From contig QNQO01000225.1 in NCBI GenBank assembly GCA_003290165.1, positions 682,001 to 746,000 on the forward strand: a DNA stretch of 64,000 nt, given 5' to 3'. The notes under the pieces were generated by a model. That model had not been told where the DNA came from and ran no database searches. It saw only the letters and a list, made by a program, of their open reading frames with translations. Origin of the DNA: Berberis thunbergii (taxonomy: Eukaryota; Streptophyta; Magnoliopsida; Ranunculales; Berberidaceae). Both the position numbers and the translations under genes were made by a program. This document shows, piece by piece, positions 43,351-54,433 of this stretch (positions are counted from its first letter, which is position 1; the number at the start of each line of letters is the position of its first letter).

Positions 43351-44005
43351 TCTGTCGTGGATATTACCTAGCCCAGCTGTTTTTCTTTAGGTGTTAGTGG
43401 GGTAACTGATGTTATAAAATGGTTATCTATCAGAAGCATTGAGATTTGTTCACTAGTAATCCTTCCCGATCATAAGAAGTTATTTGTGATCCTGTCTGAA
43501 GGTTACATACAAAAAAGAAACGATGATAAGAATTATTTTTTTTCATTAGGATTAATGCACAACTTTGATCATGCAAAACTCAGATTTTCAAACTCGAAAC
43601 ACGATTCATAAATTTATGTGCGCTAAGAGCATGTCCAGCTATCTTCCCTAAAATCTATCCTGAATCCTTACTTCCTCCTTTTCAGACCCTATCTTTTTTT
43701 CTTGGGGCAGCTTGTGGGGTGAGGATCCAGGCCTCCAGCATTGGAGGGCTTCCCATGAAACCAATTGAAGCCTATTTTTCTAAGGTTTTTTTTTTTTTGG
43801 AAAGCAAGCTAGGTTTTAAGGACCCCAAAACCTTTATACAAATGAAACAAAAGCCAAAAAAAAAAAAAAAAAACCTCTTACAAGAAAGAGAATTCTAGTG
43901 AGAGTGAAGATGGTTACTAGGCCTATAGAAATCTTCAACTAGCATCGGCCAAAGAAGAAACCTCTTATTTTTTATCCCTGTCTCTTTTGTTAAGAAGGAA
44001 ATTAT
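43351..44005. other. Non-coding stretch
   Basis: Contains homopolymer T and A runs (about 43788 and 43857-43874) and a 'gagcatgtccagc ... ccagcattggag' pair that may be remains of a MITE. No gene is supported. Confidence 0.35.
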
Positions 44006-44281
44006 TCAACCTTTGTACTTTTTGTTTGTTTTCTTAGCCCTAGAGGATCTTCGAGGGCAGACACTAAAATCTTTAGTGCAAGATTTTAAAAACAAATCGC
44101 TTGCAACCTCTTCACTAGAAGAATCTTGCTCATGTTCCTCGTTAGTATTCTGCTCATTTGTTGTGGTGTTCTCTTTGTCCGGAGTCAGTGTGTGTTCATT
44201 TGCCTCCACATTAGCACTACGCTCAAGCATTGGGTTGACAAGAATCAATGGTTGTGTTTTTCTGAGGTTTATGTCTCCCAT
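44006..44281 (-). CDS. Hypothetical 91-codon ORF
   Basis: The ORF starts with MGDINLRKTQPLILVNPM, has an acidic, Asn/Glu/Thr-rich centre (EHEQDSSSEEV) and a basic end (RRSSRAKKTNKKYKG) that could serve as a nuclear localisation signal. No known domain is seen. The long plus-strand ORF across the same bases has a less protein-like composition. It could be the last exon of a gene or the product of a degraded one. There is no TATA motif immediately upstream. Confidence 0.3.
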   Translation of the reverse strand: MGDINLRKTQPLILVNPMLERSANVEANEHTLTPDKENTTTNEQNTNEEHEQDSSSEEVASDLFLKSCTKDFSVCPRRSSRAKKTNKKYKG

Positions 44282-44855
44282 TGGAAATACTCAAGATTAT
44301 TCAGGTTATCTTCAGTATATGTTTTGGAGTTTGAACAGTAAAAGAAAGTGCAAGTAAAAGGCGATAAGAAAAGCTTTTATCATAAATTATAATAGATAGA
44401 TATGTAAACATATGAAAAGAAGCTTACAAAACAATCTCCTCTGTACTCTGAAAATTTTGCTTAAATAATAAATTCATAGAATAAGACACAGAAAATGTCG
44501 ACTAAAACATCCAAATTATAGGTTATGCAGTGCACTAAGCCACTCACGACTTCAGAATTCAGATAAGTATCGTCTACAGCTAAAGTGAAGAACAAATTAA
44601 ACAAATACAATTCATTTCGCAACGAGTTACGAATAATTGTAGAGTTTGCTACTAAGCAGAACTATCACAACCAATGTGATATAGGCTATTGATTCACTTG
44701 CAACGAATGAAACCATGGTAAAAAAAAATGAAACAATACAACAAACTTATTTCCAAATGAATAAAAAAAAAAGTGATTTGGCAGTAGAATTATTGCCTAT
44801 TGTACCCCACAGATCAACTGGACATATAACCCACATAATAAATGCTCTCTTACAA

Positions 44856-45173
44856 TCATTCAGGCATGGTGATTGCTGTGACAGCATTTGACATCTCACT
44901 ATCCATATGATTGTCAATAAGTTCAATCTCGACTCCCAACTCCCTCTCCAAGAAGTCCACCAATTTCTGATCTGCTATCTGGTATTCATTGTGGGGGAAC
45001 CAATCTCCAAGGGAAGGAAGGAAGTCTCCTAGGTCAGATAGTCTCATTTTATACTTGCCAGAACTATTGGATTTGTACAACCTTAAAACCTTCGTAAACT
45101 GCTCTTTCGTAAGCGTTGGCTTGCTTCTTCCCACTATTCCATGTCGTTGGTTCAAATACATGATGTTTTGCAC
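44856..45173 (-). CDS. EF-hand-like small protein with degenerate loops
   Basis: A single-exon ORF of 105 codons. LTKEQFTKVLRLYKSNSSGK and YKMRLSDLGDFLPSLGDWFP follow the spacing of an EF-hand (helix, 12-residue loop, helix, tryptophan linker) seen in short plant EF-hand proteins, but the loop KSNSSGKYKMRL lacks most acidic calcium ligands. The second hand is worse preserved (ADQKLVDFLERELGVEIE). It is therefore either a diverged calcium-independent protein or a decaying paralogue of the intact gene at 10137-10415. A TATA motif is placed about 45 bp upstream of the start codon, and the frame is open. No signal peptide is seen. Confidence 0.5.
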   Translation of the reverse strand: MQNIMYLNQRHGIVGRSKPTLTKEQFTKVLRLYKSNSSGKYKMRLSDLGDFLPSLGDWFPHNEYQIADQKLVDFLERELGVEIELIDNHMDSEMSNAVTAITMPE

Positions 45174-45215
45174 TCACGATTCAGATATCAATAGAAACTC
45201 TGGGATTGCTCTCAG

Positions 45216-45223
45216 TTTATAAG
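45216..45223 (-). promoter_or_regulatory. TATA-like box upstream of the EF-hand-like ORF
   Basis: On the minus strand it reads CTTATAAA, about 45 bp upstream of the ATG at 45173. Confidence 0.4.
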
Positions 45224-45799
45224 ATTAGCAGTTGAAGCTTTCCTCTTTTATTGCTATTGATTCACAACTATGGATGTTGAAGGCCTTACCTTCTTATAGC
45301 TTCTGAACTGGGAAAAACCAACTTGGCAGGCACCCTTCATTTCTTTGCATTTGCCTTAGTCAGCAGGCTGGCAAAGCCTATCTCTTGTTAGAATCATCTT
45401 TAAAGAAAGTTCATTTCTTTCATTGTATGGAAGGAATAAATTTTTTGCCAGTTATCACCACTGTTGCCTTTCTTTTTCCTTGATAGCAACGTGATAAGTG
45501 ACTAACATAAGATTTATCTCATTTACTTTGTTGTTTACTTTGTAGAACCGCAAATTAATAAACTAAAACCAACCATTATTTAAGCTAACTCAAACAGTTT
45601 TTTTTTTACCCTCCCCACCTTACCTTTTTTTTTTCATTCCTTCTTATCAAGTGGAATAATCTTTTAGGCAGTTGTGGCCAGTTCACTCTTTTTCCGAAGG
45701 AATCATCTTTTCAGGCTCTGCCACCGACTTCTACCTTTTTCTAGATAAAAATCTTAAGGGTCAAGTTGGGAGGGCCGAGTTGCTATTATCTTTTTCTTT

Positions 45800-45930
45800 T
45801 TCTTTTTCAGAAGGGCCAACAAGGTTTCTATGGATTGTTTTAACCATTGTCGTGGCAGGATTGGAACCTAATACTTGTGATCCCATCCATTACAAATCTT
45901 ACCAATTAAGTGATTAACTAGTTGGAATTG
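45800..45930 (-). repeat. tRNA-derived SINE-like segment (minus)
   Basis: On the minus strand a box A-like TAATCACTTAATTGG (complement of 45902-45916) is followed by a box B GGTTCCAATCC (45858-45868, one change from GGTTCGAATCC). The body then reads ...CCTTGTTGGCCC and ends in an A-rich tail (AAAAAGAAAAAGAAAAAG, about 45790-45812). Confidence 0.5.
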
Positions 45931-46092
45931 GCACTTCAAACTATTAACAACATATATTATCTGAAAATTTCCCATATGATACATACTTATACTCAAACGA
46001 AAATCCCTAATTATTAAACACAAAACACATCCATATAAAGGCTATTTTTCCACTAAAGATGAAAGTAAGGGGTGATTCAATGATTTTAGGAT

Positions 46093-46318
46093 ACGTTTGG
46101 TTTGCAGAGACTTCAATTTTCAGGATTCTAGGGCATATCAAATAATCTCATATGTGAGTTGAATTCTCAGGGTTCTCATGTAGGAACTCAATGATAAGGA
46201 AAGGGGCCAAAAAAATTCTATACCTGCAGAAATTGGAATTGGATGACCATATTCAACCAATCAACCTCCATTCTCTCCCCTTCTCTCCCTTTCCCTGTTT
46301 CTCAACCAAACATGCGTT
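46093..46318. mobile_element. MITE-like element (tentative)
   Basis: TACGTTTGGTTTGCAGA on the left and the inverse of ...CTCAACCAAACATGCGT on the right form weak terminal inverted repeats with the GTTTGGTT core common in plant MITEs. No target duplication was found. Confidence 0.35.
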
Positions 46319-47517
46319 TAATTCAACTGACAAACCTTCAACATTCTTCAACTCAGAAAATTAGAACAGACCTTAGGATGAAAATCAGGAAGAACACTTA
46401 TGGGAACAATTAGGCCAGTCTTGCTTGTCTAAGGTGACAGGAACACCAAATGCTTGCACCTGTATTCCTACTCAGTCGGAGAAAATTCTTATTTATACTT
46501 ACAAACGAGATACATGATGACTAACAATTGAAAAAAAGATGGACAAGATTTAAGCATGTCAGCATATGCCCGAATTCCAATTTTCACCTTCTCTCACAAC
46601 CAAATCTCGACTCTATCAACAATCTTGTTCAAAATTTATTGAAAACTTAACATCAGTATCCCTATCAGAATCAATCCTTAACAAAAATAAGGAACCATTC
46701 AGCATTTCACCAAGAAAAAATAACTTTACAAAATTTCTAGATGGGATAGCATCTGATGTTACACTCATTATACATATTCACCAAGACACCAACTTTAGAC
46801 CTACATATTTTGTAATGCCATTATTTAAGAAAGAGACTTGTGCCAAGACGTCCATACAAGTGTTCTGATAAGATCACATTTCCTCAGTTTGTCATTTCTC
46901 AAATTTGTAAATATATTATTTATTTGTTTCTGCATAGTTACGCTCTTGCAATAAAGTAATCGCAAGGCGTTTTTGAAATCTAGATTGTTTCTTTGAAAGG
47001 AATGTCAAAAAATCTGAACAGACGTGCAAAGATGATAATTTGTGTTATTGATTGGGGTGTAAATCTGGCCACTATGGGCCAAAACACTAACAGTAGAACA
47101 GGGAAATGAACCAAATAGGGGCTTTTAGCCAAAAATGCTAAGATGTGAATGACCATAACTCCAGCCCAGACCAGAATAAACAATTAGTGTTTGGATGGGC
47201 AATCCAGCATCAGGTCCAAACACAATTCACGGACCTGTTGTCATAGAGATTGTTGGGCAGGTTGAGTCAGCCAAAGATATCTTGTTTGGGCTTCAAGCTA
47301 GCGGCTCAGAAAGCCACATCAGATGAACAAAGATAAACTCCTCAATGCCAATCCAAGAAGCAGAAAGCTTAGGTGTGTTTATTTCCATAAAATCCCATTC
47401 CATAATGGAGGGAAATGAAGGAGAGTACATAGAAGATAGAGATGTGACATTGAGGATGACATTCCCTTCTCATTTATTTGCGAAACATACTCCAGGTGCA
47501 GGTTACTCCAAAAATAT
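46319..47517. other. Non-coding stretch with a 25-bp direct repeat
   Basis: No gene is supported. A 25-bp block containing TTTGCGAAACATACTCC occurs at 47472-47496 and again at 47549-47573, just inside the retroelement-derived ORF that follows. Confidence 0.4.
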
Positions 47518-47904
47518 TTGATTCCCCAATATTGTGACAAGCTTGAGAATTTATTTGCGAAACATACTCCAGGTCCAAAAAAGTTGGAGCTGTTGGAGAG
47601 TGAACTTGCTAACGCGAAGGCGCGCGAGGAAGAGCTTATTCAGGAACAAGGCAAATGCGAATTTCGCTGGGTTGTACATGGTATATTGGAGCTGTTGGCG
47701 CTGATAAAAGAGGAGCATCTGGTGTGGGACCCTGATCGCTATAAGATGTCTTATGTAGACTTGTCAGTGGCTTTTGTATCATTAGATGAAGAGGGCGGTT
47801 TGGATACTAATGCTCAAGCTACGGCGCTTACGGATGCAACTCCTGCTCCCTCCTCCGTTAATCTTAACTCTTACGGATGCAACTCTTGCAACCACTCGAC
47901 TTGA
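47518..47904 (+). pseudogene. C-terminal piece of a retrotransposon extra ORF (coiled coil)
   Basis: The open stretch encodes a short heptad-like region (LELLESELANAKAREEELIQ) followed by VVHGILELLALIKEEHLVWD and MSYVDLSVAFVSLDEEGG. This layout (coiled coil, then a hydrophobic helix pair) resembles the C-terminal end of the extra ORF proteins of Tat-like elements whose N-terminal domain occurs at both window edges. No start of the protein is present upstream. It precedes a tandem repeat array and a probable LTR on the same strand. Assignment is inferred from layout and context. Confidence 0.35.
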
Positions 47905-48434
47905 GTACGTAAGGTATCCATTTTGTGCTTGTTATCCCTATTATGTGTTTTCTGTTTGCCTTGTCATTTTATTGTGGCATAGGCTGGTTGGATCAATAGG
48001 CAGTTGAGTGGTCTGTTTGCTATTGAGAGTTTGACCGTTTGCATTGCGAGTGACTCAGAGTCACTGTTGCATAGTCATGTCCAATAGTGAACATTCCGCG
48101 AATGGTTTAGAAGTAAGCTATGCTGCCCAGCTTTGGGCCATTCTTAAGGTAAGTCGCTGGGGGCTCGTTTTGTCAATCTAACTGTCGGTCGCAGTTGTTG
48201 GCTTGAGTGAGCTGTAATAGTCAAGCACATGCAATGTCTCTGACCTAGATCGCTTATCCTGGGTCGGGTTTCGTAAGATTGAGCTAGCATTCCCTGTAGT
48301 ACTTGTTCGCGTGTTGGCAGGACAATTTATGGGTCGGCGTGAGCGACCGTTGCGGGTAATAGAATGTCAGCTCGTGTGAGCGTGGAGACGCTGCTTGAAC
48401 TGCGATGTATCTTTGCGGCTGTTTTTTCGAAGGA

Positions 48435-48925
48435 GAGTGGCGGTCGCATGGCGAGCCATCTAGGGTTCCCACCTTCCAAACCATTTATGCCTGAGCAAAG
48501 TGGACTATAGGTTTGGGATGCAAGGATTTGGCTATCATGGTCTATTTGAAGAGAAATGATCCTGTGGCAAGGCATCGACATCAGTTCGGGACTAACTAGT
48601 ATCCCACCTTTCAAACCATCTACACCACGTAGCAGGCTACAAGTTTGAGACAAGGGGGTTTAGCGACCGTGCTAAATAGCAGTGGTTCCGTGGCGAGGCA
48701 TCGATATCAATTTGGGACTTACTAGTCTCCCACCTTTCAAACCATCTACCCCGCACGTAGCAGGCTACAAGTTTGAGACGAGGGGGTTCGGCGACCACGC
48801 TGAAGAGCAATGGTCTCATGGCAAGCCGTCGGAATCAATTCAGGACTGACTAGGCTCCCACCTTCGAAATCATCTACACCCATGCGCATCGAGCTACAAA
48901 CTTGAGAGTTTTCGGCGACTGATGA
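48435..48925 (+). repeat. Tandem repeat, about four copies of 126-135 bp
   Basis: The anchor CCCACCTTTCAAACCATCTA recurs at 48468, 48603, 48729 and 48857 with increasing divergence in the outer copies. Each unit also has 'gcgaccgtgctaaatagcagtggttccgtggcgaggcatcga'-type sequence in the same order. The array ends where the probable LTR begins. Tandem repeats next to an LTR are a known property of Tat-lineage elements. Confidence 0.85.
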
Positions 48926-49609
48926 TAAATAAAAATGGTTACACTCCTAAGCCGAACACGTGCCATGATGATCTCGAGGAACTACGAGCACAAGCATCGA
49001 GCATCGAGCATCGGCCCAACATAGATCCAGCCCAAGCGGATCTAAGCCCACTCAACTCAGTCCACCAAGCGGACCCGGAGTCTCACAGCATGCTAGGCCC
49101 ACATGCCTCACAGCTATCCACGATACCCATAAGCCATCTTCAGGCAAGTATCTCGAGGATCCCCTTCGAACGGGCAACTATAGCTGTTATCTGCTTCCAA
49201 CTATGAAGCAAACTTCAGAGTATCTTCCACACAGGGAAACTCCCTTCTACGGATTGCTCTTGGATTGGGAACTATCTCCCGCGTATCTAGGAGTGCAGAG
49301 ATAATATGGAACTTCCCTCTTACAGCATGACTCTTAATTAGATAGAGATCTCCACGAAGATCTCCTCCCTAAACTACGCTTACGATGGCCTGGTTGAACC
49401 ATGACTCCTTGCACTATAAATATGACATGAGGTTGGTAAGCTAAGGTATGCTACAAGTTCTCTGTTACAGCATTACACCTTCCTCAAATCCCCGTCTAAT
49501 TTTAGAATCAGAATGTCATCAGCCACCCCACGGTGGTCTGTGGCTCACATGCATTACTTGTGTAGGTTAGCAGGAACAGGGTCAAAGTAGGGAGCAAAAA
49601 TCGACTGCA
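48920..49609 (+). repeat. Probable LTR of a Tat-like element
   Basis: It begins TGATGATAAATA right after the tandem repeat and ends ...CGACTGCA just before a primer-site-like sequence, about 690 bp. It contains a TATA box at 49415-49422. The downstream order (primer site, gag, protease) fits a 5' LTR. The exact ends are inferred, since no second copy is in the window. Confidence 0.45.
49415..49422 (+). promoter_or_regulatory. TATA box of the Tat-like LTR
   Basis: TATAAATA, about 190 bp before the LTR end, in the order U3-TATA-R-U5 expected for an LTR promoter. Confidence 0.5.
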
Positions 49610-49615
49610 TTAGTT

Positions 49616-49633
49616 TGGCGTCATCCGTGGGGA
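49616..49633 (+). promoter_or_regulatory. Primer-binding-site-like sequence
   Basis: TGGCGTCATCCGTGGGGA starts 7 bases after the LTR end. Plant Tat-like elements commonly have TTGGCGCCGTCTGTGGGGA at this place, so this is probably a mutated version. The tRNA partner is not named. Confidence 0.5.
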
Positions 49634-49689
49634 CGACATAGTTCTTAATTTTACACTAAGTGTCATCTCCTACCAAATCCCAGAGAGAT

Positions 49690-51790
49690 GGTGACCACCA
49701 GGTCATGCAACAACGAACTAGAGGACACATCCAATGCTCTGGTTGTCCCTATACCAGTCATTGCCATGCACATGTAGCCTACTCACTCCCCTGCACCAAC
49801 GGCAGTAACGACAGACCCCAGAATTGAGGTGCTGACGCCTCAAATACAGTAGGTCATCAAGGCGGTGGAGACGCTCACACGACGGAATCCACCCGCTGCT
49901 GATGGAGACCAAGAACAACACGGACCTCCACCTCCAGTAGTTGATAGGGAGCAAACGCAGGAGAGTCAGGCCCCAACTAATTCCCATTGGACTAAGGGAG
50001 GATGCGCAGCTAACGCCGATCCAATCGCTAGGACAGAAATGGCGAAGCCCAATAGGCCCGTGGATCCCAAGAGGGGTTGGGTGAGCTACCAAGGAGAGAT
50101 TATAGTCTCACATCACCTAGGTGAGGGAAGGGGATGTGCTATATATGTACGAGTTTGGATCTATAAAGTACTACGTGTTTTAAAGTCATACGAGCCTTGG
50201 GCCCCAAGCGAACAATATAGTACTCTGTGGATCGGGTCGTTATAGGCTCGGTCCCGAGAACCCTCTCTGCAGAGGAGTGCATGACCCAACATACTATATC
50301 GCCTCTCCATCCCACCCTTTGTGAACCAGATCATGAGTGAAGCACTTCCGAGAAAGTTCATTCCCCCAAAGCTCGATTCCTATTATGGGACCACTGATCC
50401 TTTTGATCATCTGCTCTACTACCAGCACGTAATGGCGCTCAAGGAAGGATCTGAATCCTTCATGTGCAGAACCTTTCCCGCCAGTCTTACAAGCCCTGCT
50501 TTGACATGGTTCCACAGCCTTCCACTGAAGTTAATCGATTCCTTCAAAACATTGGCAAATGAATTCTTGACAAGTTACGTCGGGTGCCAGCGTTTGGGGA
50601 AAAGCTCGCACTACATACTCTCTATAAGGCAAAAGTCTGGCAAGGTGGTCCGAGAGTATGTCACACGCTTCAACAACGAGTTGACCCTCATCAACGGGTG
50701 CAGCGATGATATAGCTGTGACGACATTCACTGTGGGCTTCAAAGAGGGAAAGTTCTTCAAGGACTTCACCTTGGAGCCCACTCCAAACATGGCAGAGCTC
50801 TTCAAGAGCGTCCAAATACACATCACCCCGGAGGAGTCACGGACCACCACAAGAAAGATAGAAGGCAACAGGAAGCCCTCAGCTTATAGGGATAAAAAGG
50901 AGGGAAATAGACACGAAGATGAAAAGTAGAGCAAGGGGAAGCGCACTTACAACAGATTGGATCTTGATCGCCCCAGGCCAAAGAAATCATCCAACTACGT
51001 TGTATCCAGAGCCGTGACATCCCTAAATGCTAGTTTGTTCGATGTACTCAACTCCATGAAAAATTGGATTAAAGTGACCCCTGAAGACACGCGGAGACCA
51101 TGCCAAAAGGGACAACGACAAGTATTGTGCGTACCACACGGAGGGTGGACACAACACCAACGACTGCAAAAGTTTGAGTTATGAAGTAAAGCACTGGATC
51201 CGCAAGGGCGAATTGAAAGACTTCTTGAAGTCTAAGAAGGAGTCAGAACAGACTAGGGACGGGGGGGTCAATCAAAAAGATAGAAAATGAGACTCCTGGG
51301 ATAATATATGTCCTTCTTGGAGTCAGACTGAATGAAAACCAGTCCCGCAAGCGGACTCTCCTAGATATGCGGACACAACTAGCGGATGAAGACAAACGCA
51401 TTTGCTATTTGAAAATTTAGAACCCATTCCCACTTCGACTTTCACGGACAAGGACCTCTGTAGAGTCCGAGTGCCGCACAACGACACTTTGGTCATCTCC
51501 ATTTCCATCGCAAAGTTGGAAGTGAAGAGAGCTCTCGTTGACACGGGAAGCTCGCTCAACGTTATGTTCTACAATGCTTTCTGCAGCATGGACCTCAAGG
51601 AGGAAAACCTAGCGCCATCAGAGCACCTATTGCTTGGATTCAGCAGGGAAAAATGTTTTCCCATCGGAAATATAAGGTTAGCCACGGTAGTTGGACAATC
51701 GCGGCTGAAGAAGGTCTTGTTTTTGGAGTTCATGGTGGTAGACGCACCATCATTCTATAACCTCATCCTGGGAAGACTGTGGTTGCATCA
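49690..51790 (+). pseudogene. Tat-like gag and protease, frameshifted and 3'-truncated
   Basis: A leader region is followed by a 202-codon open piece (50321-50929) that carries a retrotransposon capsid domain: LPRKFIPPKLDSYYGTTDPF, SPALTWFHSLPLKLIDSFKT and VREYVTRFNNELTLINGC. In a different frame near 51117-51240 is a zinc-knuckle-like YCAYHTEGGHNTNDC. A 139-codon piece (51402-51821) then carries the aspartic protease with the active-site motif LVDTGSSLNVMFY and the closing ILGRLWLH. Gag forms the particle; the protease processes it. Frameshifts and stops separate the pieces. At about 51790 the sequence changes abruptly to an unrelated element. RT, RNase H and integrase are absent. Confidence 0.85.
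50085..50245 (+). repeat. Inserted fragment of a small LTR (TRIM-like) element
   Basis: The stretch reading 'tctcacatcacctaggtgag ... gctatatatgtacgagtttg ... ttgggccccaagcgaacaatat ... gtggatcgggtcgtta' interrupts gag between its N-terminal leader and the capsid domain. The same order of phrases (cccacatcg/cc, tatatgtac, gggcccaaagcggacaatat) occurs in LTRs of plant TRIM/Cassandra-like elements. It lacks the 5S-like part. Ends are uncertain. Confidence 0.4.
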
Positions 51791-53809
51791 TGAAAAACGG
51801 ACTTTTAAAATAATGAAATGAATATGATCTCATAGACAGGAATATCAATTACTTAGTAATGTTGAATCAGACACCATAGTTCTTGTCTATTTAATCTCCA
51901 CATCTATGAACCAGACCTTTACTTAAGATCAATTAGGTTTTTATTAGGTTGTAATGAAGTTAAGATTTTAGCTAACAAGAATGGGAAAGGATACGAAAAA
52001 ATTCTCTGAGAATGGATACACCCTTTAATAAACATTTGAGGCTCTGAAGAATAAACCAATGTTGTACACCATTAATTTTTCTTCCTTCAAAATTCCTCTT
52101 CATATATATACATATATTTTTATTTTTATTTTTTTTTTCTTCAAAGCATCAATCTTTTTTATATATAAAATCAACGATATGTTTTCCCCTTCTGCACAAT
52201 GAAACATTTCAGTCTCGAGGATTCATGGAATATTTAGTTTCGACTCTTTTTATTTGCCCATTCCAAAAATATATCAACCATACACATTCTCAGATAAACT
52301 AGGTAAGGATAAAAATAGTATGAGATATTACTCCCTAACTTGAGTAGGTAATGGAAATGGGGTTAGCAAAGAAAAAGTCTAATTAAAGGCTCAAAGGGCT
52401 GCAAACGGATATTTATTATTAGGTAGGCTAAAAGGCTAAAGAACGGTTCAAAGAAGAAGAAAAAAATGCCTATATCACTTCTTAAGCTCTAATCGGTATT
52501 ATGACATCTCAACTAAATAAACCAAGAAGTTCTAGTGTAATAATTCAATTGTAACGTCATTATCAAAGCAATCAATAAAAGAAACAATAATAACAAGATC
52601 ATCAACGAGAAAATGCGGATTCAAGAAAAGTCACAGTTTATTTAATAACCCTCGTGAAAAATAGAATGTCTCAAAACTCACAAGGGTTAAGTCTCCACTA
52701 TTATTCTAAGGTTTTATAATTAATATCTTACTGATTAACTTCAAATTATGCTAAGTCGGCTTATAGTGCAAGAGTAGTCGAGTCCAAAAATATCATGAAA
52801 TATATTTAACTTAAAGATAATATCAAACCATATGTTTCCCTATTGATATATAAAAATGACAAGTGTAAGCATGCATTCCTCAAATTTCCAGGCAAACTTG
52901 AAAGCACATCATCTTCATTGGAAAAGAACTTAGATTTTGAATGCATTTTCAATTCGAAAAATTTTAACACAATCATAATTAACTCTGTATTCAATGGAGA
53001 TTGAGTAGAATACAATAGTCAATTATGAAATACATTTCAGCTCAAAATTTTTGAAGAATGTAGAGATACTCATAAACCTCAGCCCCAAACCTAAACCAAA
53101 CATTGTCCTCAATGTATGAAATGATGCTCATGACAAATAAATGTAAAAAGAAAATATGACAGTTAGAGTGATATTACCATGGGAAATTTTTTACCAATTT
53201 CGACGAAATCACCCATCAATGAACGCTAAAAAACATTAGAACTGTGGACTCATCATGATAAATTGATAAAAACAATACAAGACTAAAAAAATGTACAAAT
53301 GAAGCAGGGATTGAAAAAAAATTACATGTATCAGTTGTAAATCAAAATTGTTATGGAGCTAACGAGTATGAGTGAAATGCAACTAGAAAGAACTCGAAAA
53401 TCAATCCAGACTAACTATAATGACACAACTGAAGCTAGGTTGCCTCCTAGGAGCGGTTCGTTTAACGTTGTCAGCTCGACATATATTCTTCCTCATAAAT
53501 GATGTAACATGAAATGACGAGAAAGAACATATCGAACACTCCCCCAAACCTAAACGCTTACTCTACGATGTTGACTATGTCATATAGCAACAACCGAAAA
53601 AGTTGAGGATTCGTCCAACATATAGTAGCACCCACATGCAGCACAACAGAAACTAACACATCCCTAAAACGACGAAGACGCCATGCAAAATCATAGAAAA
53701 AATGCAAACGAACCCGCGGTCATAAAAAAGTGATAGGGATCTGGAGCAGAAAATTGTCACCAACATGGATATCCAGCAAATGACTCTTTCTTACTCCTAA
53801 AAAGGTACA
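51791..53809 (-). other. 3' untranslated internal region of the truncated Athila-like element
   Basis: No ORF is supported. It follows 24235-25886 of the intact element almost phrase by phrase (for example 'gatctcatagacaggaatat' and 'aactaaataaaccaagaagttctagtg'). Confidence 0.75.
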
Positions 53810-54283
53810 TCATATGTCTAGTATCAAATTAGAAGATTGAATGTGTTTCACACTAGGATGGTCAAAACTAAAATCATCCCTTAAAAACAAGGGATCCACA
53901 TAGGTAGCGTTAGTCACTATTAAAGGGATGGAAAGAGGTATGTCTATAGATATATCAGGTGATACAGGCTCATCGTAACAAAATGAATTGCACAAAGATG
54001 ATGAGCTAGACAATTCAACAACACCCCCAAACATGGAATCAACACTATTTATGGGATGTATTCTCTCCAAAGAATATTGAGAATCAGACTTCATGTAGGA
54101 GTCACTAGGAGAACATGTGTCAAATGGGTCATCATGAAAAGGCGAGAAAGGGAATGGGTCAGAAAGCCCAATAGTATCAGCAGAAGGGTTTAGTTTTGAC
54201 TCACTGAGTGGAAGGAGCTCCACTTTAGCCTTCCATGTGTAACATGAATCCATAATAGGGGTTGAATCAAGCAAAACATTCAC
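53810..54283 (-). pseudogene. C-terminal ORF shared by the non-autonomous Athila-like family
   Basis: The 157-codon piece begins with DSTPIMDSCYTWKAKVELLP and ends with PDISIDIPLSIPLIVTNATY and VDPLFLRDDFSFDHPSVKHI. Both parts are found in the 572-codon ORF of the intact element in the same order, but here the middle (the LKQLPDTLRYAFSG segment) is deleted. The function is unknown. Conservation of this region in two elements of the family, both without RT, suggests it is a standard component of the non-autonomous lineage. Confidence 0.6.
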
Positions 54284-54433
54284 TTCCCTAATGGAATTAT
54301 CAATATCAAAGTTTTAACCGAAGTGAGTCAAACATGCTGCTAAGGGATCATCTGATGCAGACTGCAACGAGGAATTCTTCACCGAACTCTCAATCATGTT
54401 AACTTCACAAACATCCTCGGACTCAAGAGGTTG

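Noticed and set aside
44013..44357. 114-codon plus-strand ORF
   Set aside because: It is opposite the more protein-like minus-strand ORF, and its leucine/serine/cysteine-rich translation has no domain.
48435..48925. Possible CRISPR-like array
   Set aside because: The repeats are long, contiguous and diverging without unique spacers, and the DNA is plant nuclear.
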